A DNA stretch of 34,491 nucleotides from Sideroxydans sp. GTDB taxonomy: Bacteria; Pseudomonadota; Gammaproteobacteria; Burkholderiales; Gallionellaceae. The notes beneath the pieces are model-generated. The model ran no database searches and was not told the origin of the DNA. It worked only from the letters and a program-made list of their open reading frames with translations. Position 1 is the stretch's first letter, and the number at the start of each line of letters is the position of its first letter. Below, in pieces: positions 16,557 to 25,008 of this stretch. The translations under genes were made by a program, and so were the position numbers. The DNA lies in the NCBI GenBank assembly GCA_013824485.1, contig PNNY01000007.1:1-34491 (forward strand), given 5' to 3'.

Positions 16557-18044
16557 GTGAGTAGACTCATCTCAAATCCTTATCTTTTCGCTTTTCTTGC
16601 GGGCGCGATCGCCGTATTCGGTTTCGCTCCGTTCGGCATCTTTCCCTTGCCAGTCTTGTCACTAGCTGCGCTGTTCTGGCTGTGGAGTAAGGCCGAACGT
16701 CCTTCGCAAGCCGCATGGTTGGGTTTCGCTTTCGGCATGGGCTTGTTCTGTGTGGGCGTCAGTTGGATATACGTCGCGCTGCATGAGTACGGTTATATGC
16801 ATCCCATCTTGGCGGCATTGGCGACCGCACTGTTCGCGGCGGTGAATGCCTCCATTCCTGCGCTGGCCGGCTATGTGCAAGCCAAGTTCAATCATCCGCT
16901 GACGCGGAGACTGTTGTTGGTCATGCCTGCCATCTGGACGCTCGCCGAGTGGGTGCGTAGTTGGTTGTTCACTGGTTTTCCTTGGCTCTCCTTCGGTTAC
17001 TCCCAAGTGCCGAACAGTCCCTTGGCTGGATATGCCCCTATTGTTGGTGTGTTCGGGGTGTCACTACTCGTGGCACTGAGCGCAGCATTGGGGCTGCTGA
17101 TTTGGCACATGCGTTGGAACAAGCTGGGCAAATCGGCGTTGACTTGTGTGGTCGCATTGTGGATCGCGGGGGCGGCACTCAGTCTTGTTGACTGGACGCA
17201 ACCTCAAGGCGAGTCACTCAAGGCGAGCTTGCTGCAGGGCAATATCGCGCAAGACATCAAGTTCAACGAAGACGCCTTGATCGGCACATTGGAGACCTAT
17301 AGACGCTTGGCCGAAAGCAGTGATGCTCGCCTCATCGTAATGCCCGAAACGGCATTGCCATTGCTGCGTGAATACGTCCCCGAGGGCTATCAAGCCATCT
17401 TGCGCGACCACGTGCGACAAAACGGCGGTGACATCCTCATCGGCGCATTCGAACGTGAAGACGGGAGCTACTACAACAGCATTTACTCATTGGGTGTGTC
17501 CGAGAGTCAGCACTACCACAAAGATCATCTCGTTCCCTTTGGCGAGTTCATCCCTCTGCGCAGCGTGCTCGGCTGGCTCATCAATGAGGTGCTGCAGATA
17601 CCGATGGGCGACCAAACTAGAGGTGGAGTAAATCAACCGCCATTGAACGTCGCTGGGCAAAAGGTCGCGGTGGATATCTGCTACGAAGATGCCTTTGGCG
17701 AAGAGGTCATCCACGCCTTGCCCGTAGCCACTTTGCTGGTGAACGTCACCAACGACGCGTGGTATGGCGATTCCTTCGCCGCCGAACAACACAACCAGTT
17801 GTCGCAGATGCGCGCATTGGAAACGGGGCGCATGATGTTGCGCGCCACCAACACGGGCGTCACCTCCGTCATCGGCGTGGATGGCCGTGTGCAAGCCCAA
17901 CTACCGCAGCATGAAGAGGGTGTGCTCACCGCGCAGGTGCAAGGCTATGAGGGAGCCACACCCTACGTGCGTTGGGGCAATGCGGCGATGTTGTTGCTGG
18001 CGGTACTGATGCTTGGGGTCGCTTGGAAGTTACGGAACAGATGA
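16557..18044 (+). CDS. lnt: Apolipoprotein N-acyltransferase
   Basis: Inner-membrane enzyme that adds the third acyl chain to the N-terminal cysteine of lipoproteins. 495 residues. About six N-terminal hydrophobic segments, then a nitrilase-like periplasmic domain, then a C-terminal anchor (AAMLLLAVLMLGVAW). Catalytic triad residues are Glu264 (VMPETALP), Lys322 (HKDHLVPFGEFIPL) and Cys375 (VDICYEDAFGEE). The start is GTG with no visible Shine-Dalgarno. Starts the lnt-glyQ-glyS-gmhB-plsC-ygjP block; its stop overlaps the GIY-YIG gene. It would act on LptM encoded at 26.4 kb. Confidence 0.95.
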   Translation: MSRLISNPYLFAFLAGAIAVFGFAPFGIFPLPVLSLAALFWLWSKAERPSQAAWLGFAFGMGLFCVGVSWIYVALHEYGYMHPILAALATALFAAVNASIPALAGYVQAKFNHPLTRRLLLVMPAIWTLAEWVRSWLFTGFPWLSFGYSQVPNSPLAGYAPIVGVFGVSLLVALSAALGLLIWHMRWNKLGKSALTCVVALWIAGAALSLVDWTQPQGESLKASLLQGNIAQDIKFNEDALIGTLETYRRLAESSDARLIVMPETALPLLREYVPEGYQAILRDHVRQNGGDILIGAFEREDGSYYNSIYSLGVSESQHYHKDHLVPFGEFIPLRSVLGWLINEVLQIPMGDQTRGGVNQPPLNVAGQKVAVDICYEDAFGEEVIHALPVATLLVNVTNDAWYGDSFAAEQHNQLSQMRALETGRMMLRATNTGVTSVIGVDGRVQAQLPQHEEGVLTAQVQGYEGATPYVRWGNAAMLLLAVLMLGVAWKLRNR

Positions 18045-18295
18045 GCTGGTATTGCTACCTCCTGCGCTGTGCTGACGACACCCTCTACTGCGGCATCACC
18101 AACGACTTGGATAAACGTCTCGCAGCGCACAATACGGGTGAGGGAGCCAAGTACACACGAGGTCGGTCACCGTTGACATTGGTGTATCGGGAGTCTTGTG
18201 TCGACAAGTCCGCCGCCTTGAAGCGGGAATGCGAGATCAAGTCTTTGACGCGTGCCGAGAAGCTGCTGTTGTGCGGGGTGACGCAGAGGGCTTAA
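18041..18295 (+). CDS. GIY-YIG nuclease-superfamily protein (YhbQ/UPF0213 type)
   Basis: 84 residues, a single compact GIY-YIG domain. The two beta-strand motifs appear as WYCYLL and LYCGITND; the catalytic-type Arg follows in DLDKRLAAHN and the metal-site Glu in ALKRECEIKSL. The start overlaps the lnt stop (ATGA), though the open frame runs further upstream inside lnt. YhbQ-type proteins have been linked to DNA repair, but the role is uncertain. A new promoter for glyQ appears just after its stop. Confidence 0.88.
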   Translation: MSWYCYLLRCADDTLYCGITNDLDKRLAAHNTGEGAKYTRGRSPLTLVYRESCVDKSAALKRECEIKSLTRAEKLLLCGVTQRA

Positions 18296-18306
18296 ACCCG
18301 TAAAAT
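18278..18306 (+). promoter_or_regulatory. Candidate promoter of glyQ
   Basis: GTGACG (18278-18283), 17-base spacer, TAAAAT (18301-18306). The predicted start near 18313 leaves a leader of about 27 bases to the ATG at 18340, so the N-terminal extension of GlyQ would be transcribed. Confidence 0.45.
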
Positions 18307-18339
18307 GCGCGCCTTCGCATATTTTGCTGGGCATTATCC

Positions 18340-19320
18340 ATGAGCACCCTAGGTTCAAAACCGACTTTTGGTTCCGACATCACGCGCTCCACGCATGAGT
18401 CTTCACCGAAGGTGGGCATAAAGCCCACCTTTCAACAGATCATCCTGATCTTGCAGAATTTTTGGGACAAGCAAGGCTGCGCGCTTTTGCAACCCTACGA
18501 CATCGAAGTGGGGGCGGGTACCTTCCATACGGCGACCTTCTTGCGCGCCATCGGCCCCGAGCCTTGGCGTGCCGCGTATGTGCAACCTTCACGCCGCCCC
18601 AAGGACGGGCGTTATGGCGAGAACCCCAATCGCTTGCAGCATTACTATCAGTACCAAGTGGTGCTGAAACCTTCCCCTGACAACATCCAAGAATTGTATC
18701 TGGACAGCTTGCGCGCGCTGGGCATCAACACCAGTGAGCACGACATCCGCTTCGTCGAGGACGATTGGGAATCTCCCACACTGGGCGCGTGGGGCTTGGG
18801 TTGGGAGGTGTGGCTGGATGGTATGGAGGTCACGCAGTTCACCTATTTCCAAGAGGTCGGCTCACTCACTTGCAAGCCTGTGTTGGGTGAGATCACTTAC
18901 GGTCTGGAACGTCTGGCCATGTATCTGCAAGGTGTGGAGAACGTCTACGACCTTGTGTGGGCGAAGAACGGCGACTCTGTGGTGACCTACGGTGATGTGT
19001 ACCACCAGAACGAAGTGGAGCAATCCAAATACAACTTCGAGCATTCCAACGTCGAGATGTTGTTCCGTCACTTCAACGAATATGAGTCCGAAGCCAAACG
19101 CCTGATGGACACTGGGCTGCCTTTACCAGGTTTCGAAATGGTGATGAAGTGCTCGCACACGTTCAACTTGCTGGATGCACGTGGTGCGATCTCGGTGACC
19201 GAGCGTGCGGCTTACATCGGTAGAGTGCGTGCGCTAGCGCGCCAAGTTGCACAAGCCTATTACGATTCACGCGAAGCATTGGGTTTCCCCATGGCTAAAC
19301 AGATGGAGAAGTCCGCATGA
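18340..19320 (+). CDS. glyQ: Glycyl-tRNA synthetase alpha subunit with unusual N-terminal extension
   Basis: Charges tRNA-Gly together with GlyS (alpha2beta2). 326 residues; the family is usually near 300. The class II core is clear: [39 protein letters not shown], and [20 protein letters not shown]. The first 30 residues ([13 protein letters not shown] ... KVGIKPT) are not typical. Their DNA holds a perfect hairpin (18409-18431), and removing it leaves MST joined to FQQIIL, the normal type of N terminus, so an in-frame element insertion is likely. Alternative start GTG 18412 would bypass most of the extension. Neither start has a strong ribosome-binding site. The stop overlaps glyS. Confidence 0.95.
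   Translation: MSTLGSKPTFGSDITRSTHESSPKVGIKPTFQQIILILQNFWDKQGCALLQPYDIEVGAGTFHTATFLRAIGPEPWRAAYVQPSRRPKDGRYGENPNRLQHYYQYQVVLKPSPDNIQELYLDSLRALGINTSEHDIRFVEDDWESPTLGAWGLGWEVWLDGMEVTQFTYFQEVGSLTCKPVLGEITYGLERLAMYLQGVENVYDLVWAKNGDSVVTYGDVYHQNEVEQSKYNFEHSNVEMLFRHFNEYESEAKRLMDTGLPLPGFEMVMKCSHTFNLLDARGAISVTERAAYIGRVRALARQVAQAYYDSREALGFPMAKQMEKSA
18409..18431. repeat. Palindrome inside the glyQ 5' coding region
   Basis: Perfect nine-base arms AAGGTGGGC and GCCCACCTT with an ATAAA loop, encoding the residues KVGIKPTF. It is the 3' half of a roughly 75-base segment that looks like a dispersed palindromic element. No T run follows, so it is not a terminator. Confidence 0.75.
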
Positions 19321-21467
19321 AGAACGAAACGCTATTGATCGAACTGCTCACCGAGGAGTTACCTCCTAAGGTGCTGGAAAAATTGTCGACCACGTTCGCT
19401 GACGAAGTGTTCGCTGCATTGCGTGAGCAGGCTTTGGTCAGCGACGCTAGCGTGTGCACACCGTACTGCACGCCGCGTCGTTTGGCGGTGAGCATCAGCA
19501 ATGTCGCCGCACTGCAGGCCGATCGCATCATCGAGCGTAAAGGCCCCGCTGTTGCGGCGGGCTTGGATGCGGAAGGCAAGTCTACCAAAGCGCTGGAAGG
19601 TTTCATGCGCTCGGCCAACGTCACGTTGGCGCAGTTGAGTCGTGTCGGCGAAGGCAAGGCGGAATGTTTCGTGGCACGCATCGAGCAAAAGGGTAAGGCG
19701 CTGGATGAGTACTTGCAGGACATCATCATCCAAGCATTGAAGAAGCTTCCGGTACCGAAGGTGATGCGTTGGGGTGATTCCGACCACCAGTTCGTGCGCC
19801 CCGTGCACGGCCTCACCATCTTGCATGGCAGTCGTGTGGTGATGGCGGAAGTTCTTGGGTTGCAAAGCGGCAATGTCACCAGTGGTCACCGCTTCATGTG
19901 CAGCGAGCCGCGTATCACCATCGAACACGCCGACGATTACGAAGCCACCTTGGCACGTGACGGGCGCGTGGTGGCTAGTTTCGCCAATCGTCGCGACAGT
20001 ATCGTGGCGCGTCTGGATCAACTTGCGGAAGACAATGACGCGATCTGGATCGGTCATGCCAACTTCGATCTGCAAAAGTTGCTGAGCATGTCGAACGAAG
20101 AACGCAGTGTGTTGAGTGGTCTGTTGGATGAAGTGACGGCGTTGGTGGAATGGCCTGAGGTGTATGTCGGCGAGTTCGAGAAAGAATTCCTCGAAGTACC
20201 GCAAGAGTGTCTCATCCTCACCATGCAGCAGAACCAAAAATATTTCCCGCTGTTGGATAGCAACGGCAAGTTGCTGAACAAGTTCCTCATCGTCTCCAAC
20301 ATGCAGGTGAGCGACCCGCATCACATCATCGAGGGTAACCAACGCGTGGTGCGTCCACGCTTGTCCGATGCGCGTTTCTTCTTCAATCAGGACCGCAAAC
20401 AGAAACTGGAATCTCGTGTCGAGAAATTGGGCAACGTGGTGTATCACAACAAGCTGGGTTCGCAGTTGCAGCGCGTCGAACGCATCACCACGCTGGCAGG
20501 CATCATCGCGCGTCTGCTGGGTGCGGAGAAAGCCGATGCAGAATTGGCGGCACGCCTGAGCAAGGCCGATCTCATCACCGACATGGTGGGCGAGTTCCCC
20601 GAACTGCAAGGCATCATCGGGCGCTACTACGCGTTCCATGATGGCGAGAAGCTGGAAGTGGCGAACGCCATCGAAGCGCATTACCACCCCCGCTTCGCAG
20701 GCGACACCTTGCCGCAAGGCGGCTTGGCATGTTCGGTCGCGCTGGCGGACAAGTTGGAGACCATCATCGGTATCTACGGCATCGGCCAAGTGCCGACGGG
20801 TGACAAAGATCCGTTCGGTCTGCGCCGTCAGGCCTTGGGTATCTTGCGTATCCTCATCGAGACACCGCTCGATCTGAACCTGCCAGCCCTACTCAAAGCG
20901 GCTGCCGACAATTTCCCAGCGGGTATGTTGAGTGCCACGGTGGCAGCAGATGTCGAAGGCTTCATGCTGGACAGGTTGCGTGGTTATCTGCGTGAGCGTG
21001 GCTTTGAGGGCGCACATATCGAAGCGGTGCTGGCGGTGTTGAATGGCCGTTTGCACGAGGCGATGCCGCGCTTGCAGGGTGTACGCACCTTCGCGGCATT
21101 GGAAGTGGCCAAGGACCTTGCAGCAGCCAACAAACGTGTGCAGAACATCATGCGCAAGAACCAAGAAGAGTTGGGCGATCTGTCGAACACCGCTATCAAG
21201 CTCGATCTGCTGAAAGACGATGCGGAGCGCGAGTTGCACCAAGCCATACAAGACATCACACCGATGGCGCGTAGCTACTTCGAGCGTGGCGATTACGCCA
21301 ACAACTTGAAGACACTGGTCACGTTGAAGCCTTTCATTGATGACTTCTTCGACAAGGTGATGGTGATGGCGGAAGACAAGGCGCTGCGTTTGAATCGTGC
21401 CGTGTTGTTGCAGCAACTGGGCAAGTTGATGAATCAGTCAGCCGATATTTCTAAGTTGGCCGCATGA
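19317..21467 (+). CDS. glyS: Glycyl-tRNA synthetase beta subunit
   Basis: 716 residues, normal for bacterial GlyS. The N terminus [15 protein letters not shown] is family-typical, as are the middle motifs [12 protein letters not shown] and [19 protein letters not shown] followed by [17 protein letters not shown]. The C-terminal ~120 residues form the DALR-type tRNA-binding region. It recognises and binds tRNA while the alpha subunit carries the aminoacylation site. The start overlaps the glyQ stop (ATGA), and its own stop overlaps gmhB. Confidence 0.97.
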   Translation: MKNETLLIELLTEELPPKVLEKLSTTFADEVFAALREQALVSDASVCTPYCTPRRLAVSISNVAALQADRIIERKGPAVAAGLDAEGKSTKALEGFMRSANVTLAQLSRVGEGKAECFVARIEQKGKALDEYLQDIIIQALKKLPVPKVMRWGDSDHQFVRPVHGLTILHGSRVVMAEVLGLQSGNVTSGHRFMCSEPRITIEHADDYEATLARDGRVVASFANRRDSIVARLDQLAEDNDAIWIGHANFDLQKLLSMSNEERSVLSGLLDEVTALVEWPEVYVGEFEKEFLEVPQECLILTMQQNQKYFPLLDSNGKLLNKFLIVSNMQVSDPHHIIEGNQRVVRPRLSDARFFFNQDRKQKLESRVEKLGNVVYHNKLGSQLQRVERITTLAGIIARLLGAEKADAELAARLSKADLITDMVGEFPELQGIIGRYYAFHDGEKLEVANAIEAHYHPRFAGDTLPQGGLACSVALADKLETIIGIYGIGQVPTGDKDPFGLRRQALGILRILIETPLDLNLPALLKAAADNFPAGMLSATVAADVEGFMLDRLRGYLRERGFEGAHIEAVLAVLNGRLHEAMPRLQGVRTFAALEVAKDLAAANKRVQNIMRKNQEELGDLSNTAIKLDLLKDDAERELHQAIQDITPMARSYFERGDYANNLKTLVTLKPFIDDFFDKVMVMAEDKALRLNRAVLLQQLGKLMNQSADISKLAA

Positions 21468-21994
21468 AGCTCATCATCCTAGACCGCGACGGCGTCATCA
21501 ATTTCGACTCTGACCAGTTCATCAAGAGCCCAGAGGAGTGGAAACCCATTCCTGGTAGCTTGGAAGCGATTGCGCGTTTGAACCAAGCGGGTTATCGCGT
21601 GGCAGTGGCGACCAACCAGTCTGGAATCGGGCGCGGTCTGTTCGATATGCCGACCTTGAACGCCATCCACGACAAGATGCATAAGTCGCTGGCGCAAGTC
21701 GGCGGGCGTGTCGATGCCATCTTCTTCTGCCCACACACCAATGATGCGAACTGTGAGTGCCGCAAACCTAAGAGCGGCATGATCGAAGAGATCGCTACGC
21801 GTTTTGGCGTGAGCTTGAAGGGGGTGCCTGCCGTGGGTGATTCCTTGCGAGACTTGGAAGCCGCCGGTCGTTTGGGCGCGCAACCTTATCTGGTGCTGAC
21901 AGGCAAGGGTGCCAAGACTCAAGCCAAAGGCGGACTGCCTGAAGGCACGTTGATCCACCCTGATCTTGCTTCTGTTGTTTCGAGTTTGCTATGA
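21464..21994 (+). CDS. gmhB: D-glycero-beta-D-manno-heptose-1,7-bisphosphate 7-phosphatase
   Basis: HAD-superfamily phosphatase in ADP-heptose synthesis for the LPS inner core. 176 residues. Nucleophile and acid/base are Asp7 and Asp9 in ILDRDGVIN; ATNQSGIGRG is motif II; the zinc site is Cys89, His91, Cys97 and Cys99 (FFCPHTNDANCECRKPK); GDSLRDLEAA is the last motif. Overlaps glyS upstream and plsC downstream by four bases each, so envelope and translation genes are co-transcribed, as in many betaproteobacteria. Confidence 0.95.
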   Translation: MKLIILDRDGVINFDSDQFIKSPEEWKPIPGSLEAIARLNQAGYRVAVATNQSGIGRGLFDMPTLNAIHDKMHKSLAQVGGRVDAIFFCPHTNDANCECRKPKSGMIEEIATRFGVSLKGVPAVGDSLRDLEAAGRLGAQPYLVLTGKGAKTQAKGGLPEGTLIHPDLASVVSSLL

Positions 21995-22695
21995 CACTTA
22001 TCCGTTCCATCATCTTCCTGATCGCGCAATGGGTGTTCACGCTCATCTATGCGCTGTTCTCGCCAATCATGTTTCTCACCGATCAACACACGCGTTTTCG
22101 TTTTTTGTCTGGTTATGCGCCCGGCACGTTGTGGTTGCTGAAGATTATCTGTGGCATTCGCATGGAGGTGCGAGGTGCTGAGAACATTCCGTCACATCCT
22201 TGCGTGGTACTGAGCAAGCACCAATCGGCATGGGAGACGGTATCTCTGCAGATAGTGCTGCCTCCGCATGCATGGGTGGCTAAGCGTTCTTTGTTATGGG
22301 TGCCGTTCTTTGGTTGGTTATTGGCCTTGTCCAGTCCGATCGCACTGGATCGAAGCAAAGGAAAAGAATCGATGCGCCAGATATTGGAAAAGGGCAAAAA
22401 GAAATTAGACGATGGGTTCAGCGTGGTGATATTTCCTGAAGGCACGCGCATCCCATTCGGGCAGCGCGGAAAGTACAAGATCGGCGGTGCGATGTTGGCG
22501 GAACATACCGGTGCGATGGTGCTACCTGTGGCGCATAACGCTGGAAAATACTGGGGTAGGAACTCCGTTCGCAAACACCCCGGCACCATCATCATGTCCA
22601 TCGGCAAACCAATCGTCACTACTGGCCTGAAGGCAGATGAGATCAATCGCCTGACGGAAGCGTGGATCGAAGGCGAGATGACCAAGCTGGGTTGA
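21991..22695 (+). CDS. plsC: 1-acyl-sn-glycerol-3-phosphate acyltransferase
   Basis: Transfers an acyl chain to lysophosphatidic acid to make phosphatidic acid. 234 residues. The N-terminal hydrophobic helix (IIFLIAQWVFTLIYALF) anchors it in the inner membrane. Block I is KHQSAWET, so the family motif HX4D appears as HX4E (His77, Glu82); block III is FPEGTR with Glu150. From memory the HX4E form also occurs in other proteobacterial PlsC proteins, so I do not read it as inactivation. Overlaps gmhB; its stop shares a base with the ygjP start. Confidence 0.93.
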   Translation: MTLIRSIIFLIAQWVFTLIYALFSPIMFLTDQHTRFRFLSGYAPGTLWLLKIICGIRMEVRGAENIPSHPCVVLSKHQSAWETVSLQIVLPPHAWVAKRSLLWVPFFGWLLALSSPIALDRSKGKESMRQILEKGKKKLDDGFSVVIFPEGTRIPFGQRGKYKIGGAMLAEHTGAMVLPVAHNAGKYWGRNSVRKHPGTIIMSIGKPIVTTGLKADEINRLTEAWIEGEMTKLG

Positions 22696-23432
22696 TGTTC
22701 GGCTCTTCACGCAAATCTGCAGTGCCTATCACGGTCGAGCAACGCACACTTCAGTTGCTCGACAAACAAATTTCCTACACCTTGAAACGTAGTAAGCGTC
22801 GCACCATCGGCTTGCGCATCGATGATCGCGGCTTGACGGTTAGCGCGCCTTTGCGTGCCTCTGAGAAATGGCTGCATAGCGTCCTGTTGGAAAAAGCCGA
22901 GTGGGTCGTACAGAAATTGGATGGCTGGCAGTCCAAGAAAGCGCCCGTGATCGAATGGCGCGATGGGGCAAGCATCCCATTCAGGGCCGAAACATTTCTT
23001 TTGCGTCTCACACCCAAAGTGCGCGGCGCCGCTCCGAAATTACAGGCAGAAATTTTGCTCGTCCCTATTGGTGAAGATGCAGATGCTGCGCGTATCGAAA
23101 AAGCGGTAACCGCGTGGTATCGCATCGAGGCTTTGCGCGTGTTCGAGGAGTGTGTGGCCTACTTCGCACCGCTGATGAACGTCTCGCCACGCGAGATCAA
23201 ACTCTCATCTGCGCGAACCCAGTGGGGGAGTTGCACGGTACACAAGGTGGTGCGCTTGAACTGGCAACTAGTGAAGATGCCCTTGCACCTCATCGACTAT
23301 GTAGTGGTGCATGAACTGGCGCACTTGGTCGAGATGAACCACTCGGCTGCGTTCTGGCGTGTGGTGGAAAGCGTCTGTCCCGATTACAAGCAATGCCGCA
23401 AAGAGCTGCATAGATACGGCATTGCAGAGTAA
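22695..23432 (+). CDS. YgjP-like (M48-related) metal-dependent hydrolase
   Basis: 245 residues from the ATG at 22695, which overlaps the plsC stop as TGATG; the frame is open upstream, but that part lies in plsC. The family domain YgjP/DUF45 is complete: KRRTIGLRIDDRGLTVSAP near the N terminus, RTQWGSCTVHKVVRLNWQL, and the zinc signature VVHELAHLVEMNHSAAFW. Predicted zinc peptidase-like hydrolase of unknown substrate, cytoplasmic. Last gene of the lnt-ygjP block; convergent with the BCS1-like gene, with 3 bases between stops. Confidence 0.9.
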   Translation: MFGSSRKSAVPITVEQRTLQLLDKQISYTLKRSKRRTIGLRIDDRGLTVSAPLRASEKWLHSVLLEKAEWVVQKLDGWQSKKAPVIEWRDGASIPFRAETFLLRLTPKVRGAAPKLQAEILLVPIGEDADAARIEKAVTAWYRIEALRVFEECVAYFAPLMNVSPREIKLSSARTQWGSCTVHKVVRLNWQLVKMPLHLIDYVVVHELAHLVEMNHSAAFWRVVESVCPDYKQCRKELHRYGIAE

Positions 23433-23435
23433 TGG

Positions 23436-24668
23436 TCAGCTGGGTATCTGCTTGAGCGTGTGAGCTACTTGATCGAACTCCGAATGTGACAGCAGCACTT
23501 GTTGTATCTGGGCTGGACTGAGTGCACGTTCTGGTAATTCAGCGACTAGTTGTTCGATCGCATTCTTCTGATCCGTATGAAAGCGTAGCAACATCGTGGC
23601 GACCTGCTCGCGCGAGGCGAGATCGAGTTTGAAATCCACATCGATACGTCCTGGGCGGATGAGCGCAGGGTCGAGTAGTTCACGGTGATTGGTGGTGAGG
23701 AAGATGATGCGACCTTCCTGTGCTGCCACGCCGTCAAGTGCGTTCAACAAACCACTGAAACTTACTGCGATACGGTCATCCTGTTTTTGGCGCGCAGCAA
23801 AGAAGGCATCCACGTCTTCGATCAAAATGAGTGAACGCGCGGGTGTCTTCTGCAACAGCATGGCGATAGTCTGGTCATTCAACTTGGGGTTGGTGAGCGA
23901 GAGCCAGCAAAGGTTGAGGTGCAACTCGCCTGCGAGCGCAAACGCCATGCTGGTCTTGCCGGTGCCAGGTGGTCCGTAGAGCAGATAGCCTCTGCGCCAA
24001 GGGATGCCCATCTGCGCATACCAACTGCGTTTGGAAAAGAAGCTGCGCGCATCGTCCAACAAACGTTGGCGTATCTCGCCATCCAGCACGACGGAGTCGA
24101 TGGCACGACGTGGACGTGCATCGGCCTTGCGCCAGTTCTCTGCCCAACTATCCACAGTGAACATCAGTGTATGGTCGGCCAGACGCGCGTAGGTGCGCTT
24201 CAATACATCATCTAGCAAGGTCTCCAGATAGCGGCGTGAACCGAACAGTACGTGGATGCGTAGCGTATCCACTACTTGCAAGTTCACGCTCACCTCGCGC
24301 TCAATCCACATCAAGTGTCCTTGGAACCAAAAGAGGTGGAAGCCGGGGGCTGGGCTGTAGAGCAGTTGTGGCATGCCGTTAGAACTGCTCTCTTCATCGG
24401 GGTCGGCATTCTCTTGGATGACGGTGAAGAAGCGACTGCTGCGTCCGAATGGCAGGTCGTTCAGCCAAGTGATGAGGGCACTGAACAGGTCGTTGCGGCT
24501 GTCGATGACGGCGGTGACGATGAACACGCGATTGAAATATGACCACAACATACCTGGGACTTTTCGCAGCAACGCGGCGAGCAATCCCATCAATCCCAAG
24601 ACGACCCCCCCAACGAAGAGTTGGTTCTGGAATTGCGCTTGGATGAGAGACCAGACTGAATCGAGCAT
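23436..24668 (-). CDS. BCS1-like AAA ATPase, membrane-anchored
   Basis: 410 residues. N-terminal transmembrane helix (about 17-35, LFVGGVVLGLMGLLAALL), a BCS1_N-like region (about 45-220), then a AAA domain: Walker A GPPGTGKTS (232-240), Walker B LILIEDVD (280-287), FSGLLNALDGV (304-314) and TTNHRELLDPALIRPGRID (325-343). The last two motifs are nearly those of mitochondrial BCS1, which translocates the folded Rieske iron-sulfur protein for complex III. Bacterial homologues are poorly understood. The gene follows cyaY by 17 bases in an operon with frataxin genes, which fits an iron-sulfur connection, but the client is unknown. The ribosome-binding site is weak, so translation may be coupled to cyaY. 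Confidence 0.88.
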   Translation of the reverse strand: MLDSVWSLIQAQFQNQLFVGGVVLGLMGLLAALLRKVPGMLWSYFNRVFIVTAVIDSRNDLFSALITWLNDLPFGRSSRFFTVIQENADPDEESSSNGMPQLLYSPAPGFHLFWFQGHLMWIEREVSVNLQVVDTLRIHVLFGSRRYLETLLDDVLKRTYARLADHTLMFTVDSWAENWRKADARPRRAIDSVVLDGEIRQRLLDDARSFFSKRSWYAQMGIPWRRGYLLYGPPGTGKTSMAFALAGELHLNLCWLSLTNPKLNDQTIAMLLQKTPARSLILIEDVDAFFAARQKQDDRIAVSFSGLLNALDGVAAQEGRIIFLTTNHRELLDPALIRPGRIDVDFKLDLASREQVATMLLRFHTDQKNAIEQLVAELPERALSPAQIQQVLLSHSEFDQVAHTLKQIPS

Positions 24669-24685
24669 GGCTTATTTTCGTGGTG

Positions 24686-24994
24686 TCAAAAGTGGATGTC
24701 CGCGCCTTGCTCGGCGAACAGCTCGGTGAGTTTTGAGAATAGCTCAGAGCCATCGCGTTGGCTGAGCCAATGGTCATCTTGCAACGCATAGTGGAAGCCG
24801 CCCGATTTTGCAGCGAGCCATATCTCTTGATTGGGTAGGTGGCGGTTCACGATGATCTTGTTGCCGTTCTCGAACTCGATCTCCATCACCACGCCGTTGC
24901 TGTCGTAGTCGATATCTTGGTCGCTATTGTCGTTTGCCTGTTCGATGCGTCGAAATGCTGCATCCGCCGCTACGTTGAATTCATGTTCTGTCAT
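24686..24994 (-). CDS. cyaY: Frataxin homologue CyaY
   Basis: Bacterial frataxin: binds iron and modulates IscS-dependent iron-sulfur cluster assembly. 102 residues from the start at 24994, preferred over ATG 25012 because AAGGA lies about 7 bases upstream and the product then begins MTEHEFNVAADAAFRRIE. The acidic first-helix/strand region (QANDNSDQDIDYDSNG) is intact, as is the frataxin signature NKIIVNRHLPNQEIWLAAKS with GGFHYAL. It sits between the frataxin-protease fusion (14 bases upstream) and the BCS1-like gene. cyaY beside lptM-lysA is a familiar proteobacterial arrangement. Confidence 0.93.
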   Translation of the reverse strand: MTEHEFNVAADAAFRRIEQANDNSDQDIDYDSNGVVMEIEFENGNKIIVNRHLPNQEIWLAAKSGGFHYALQDDHWLSQRDGSELFSKLTELFAEQGADIHF

Positions 24995-25008
24995 GGTATG
25001 TCCTTGTG

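Noticed and set aside
19359-20789. 476-codon minus-strand open frame opposite glyS
   Set aside because: Antisense shadow of glyS with unnatural His/Arg/Gln composition and no recognisable motif.
21991-22695. HX4E in PlsC as a dead active site
   Set aside because: Glu can replace Asp in this position, the FPEGTR block is intact and the gene is kept in an operon; it looks like a lineage variant.
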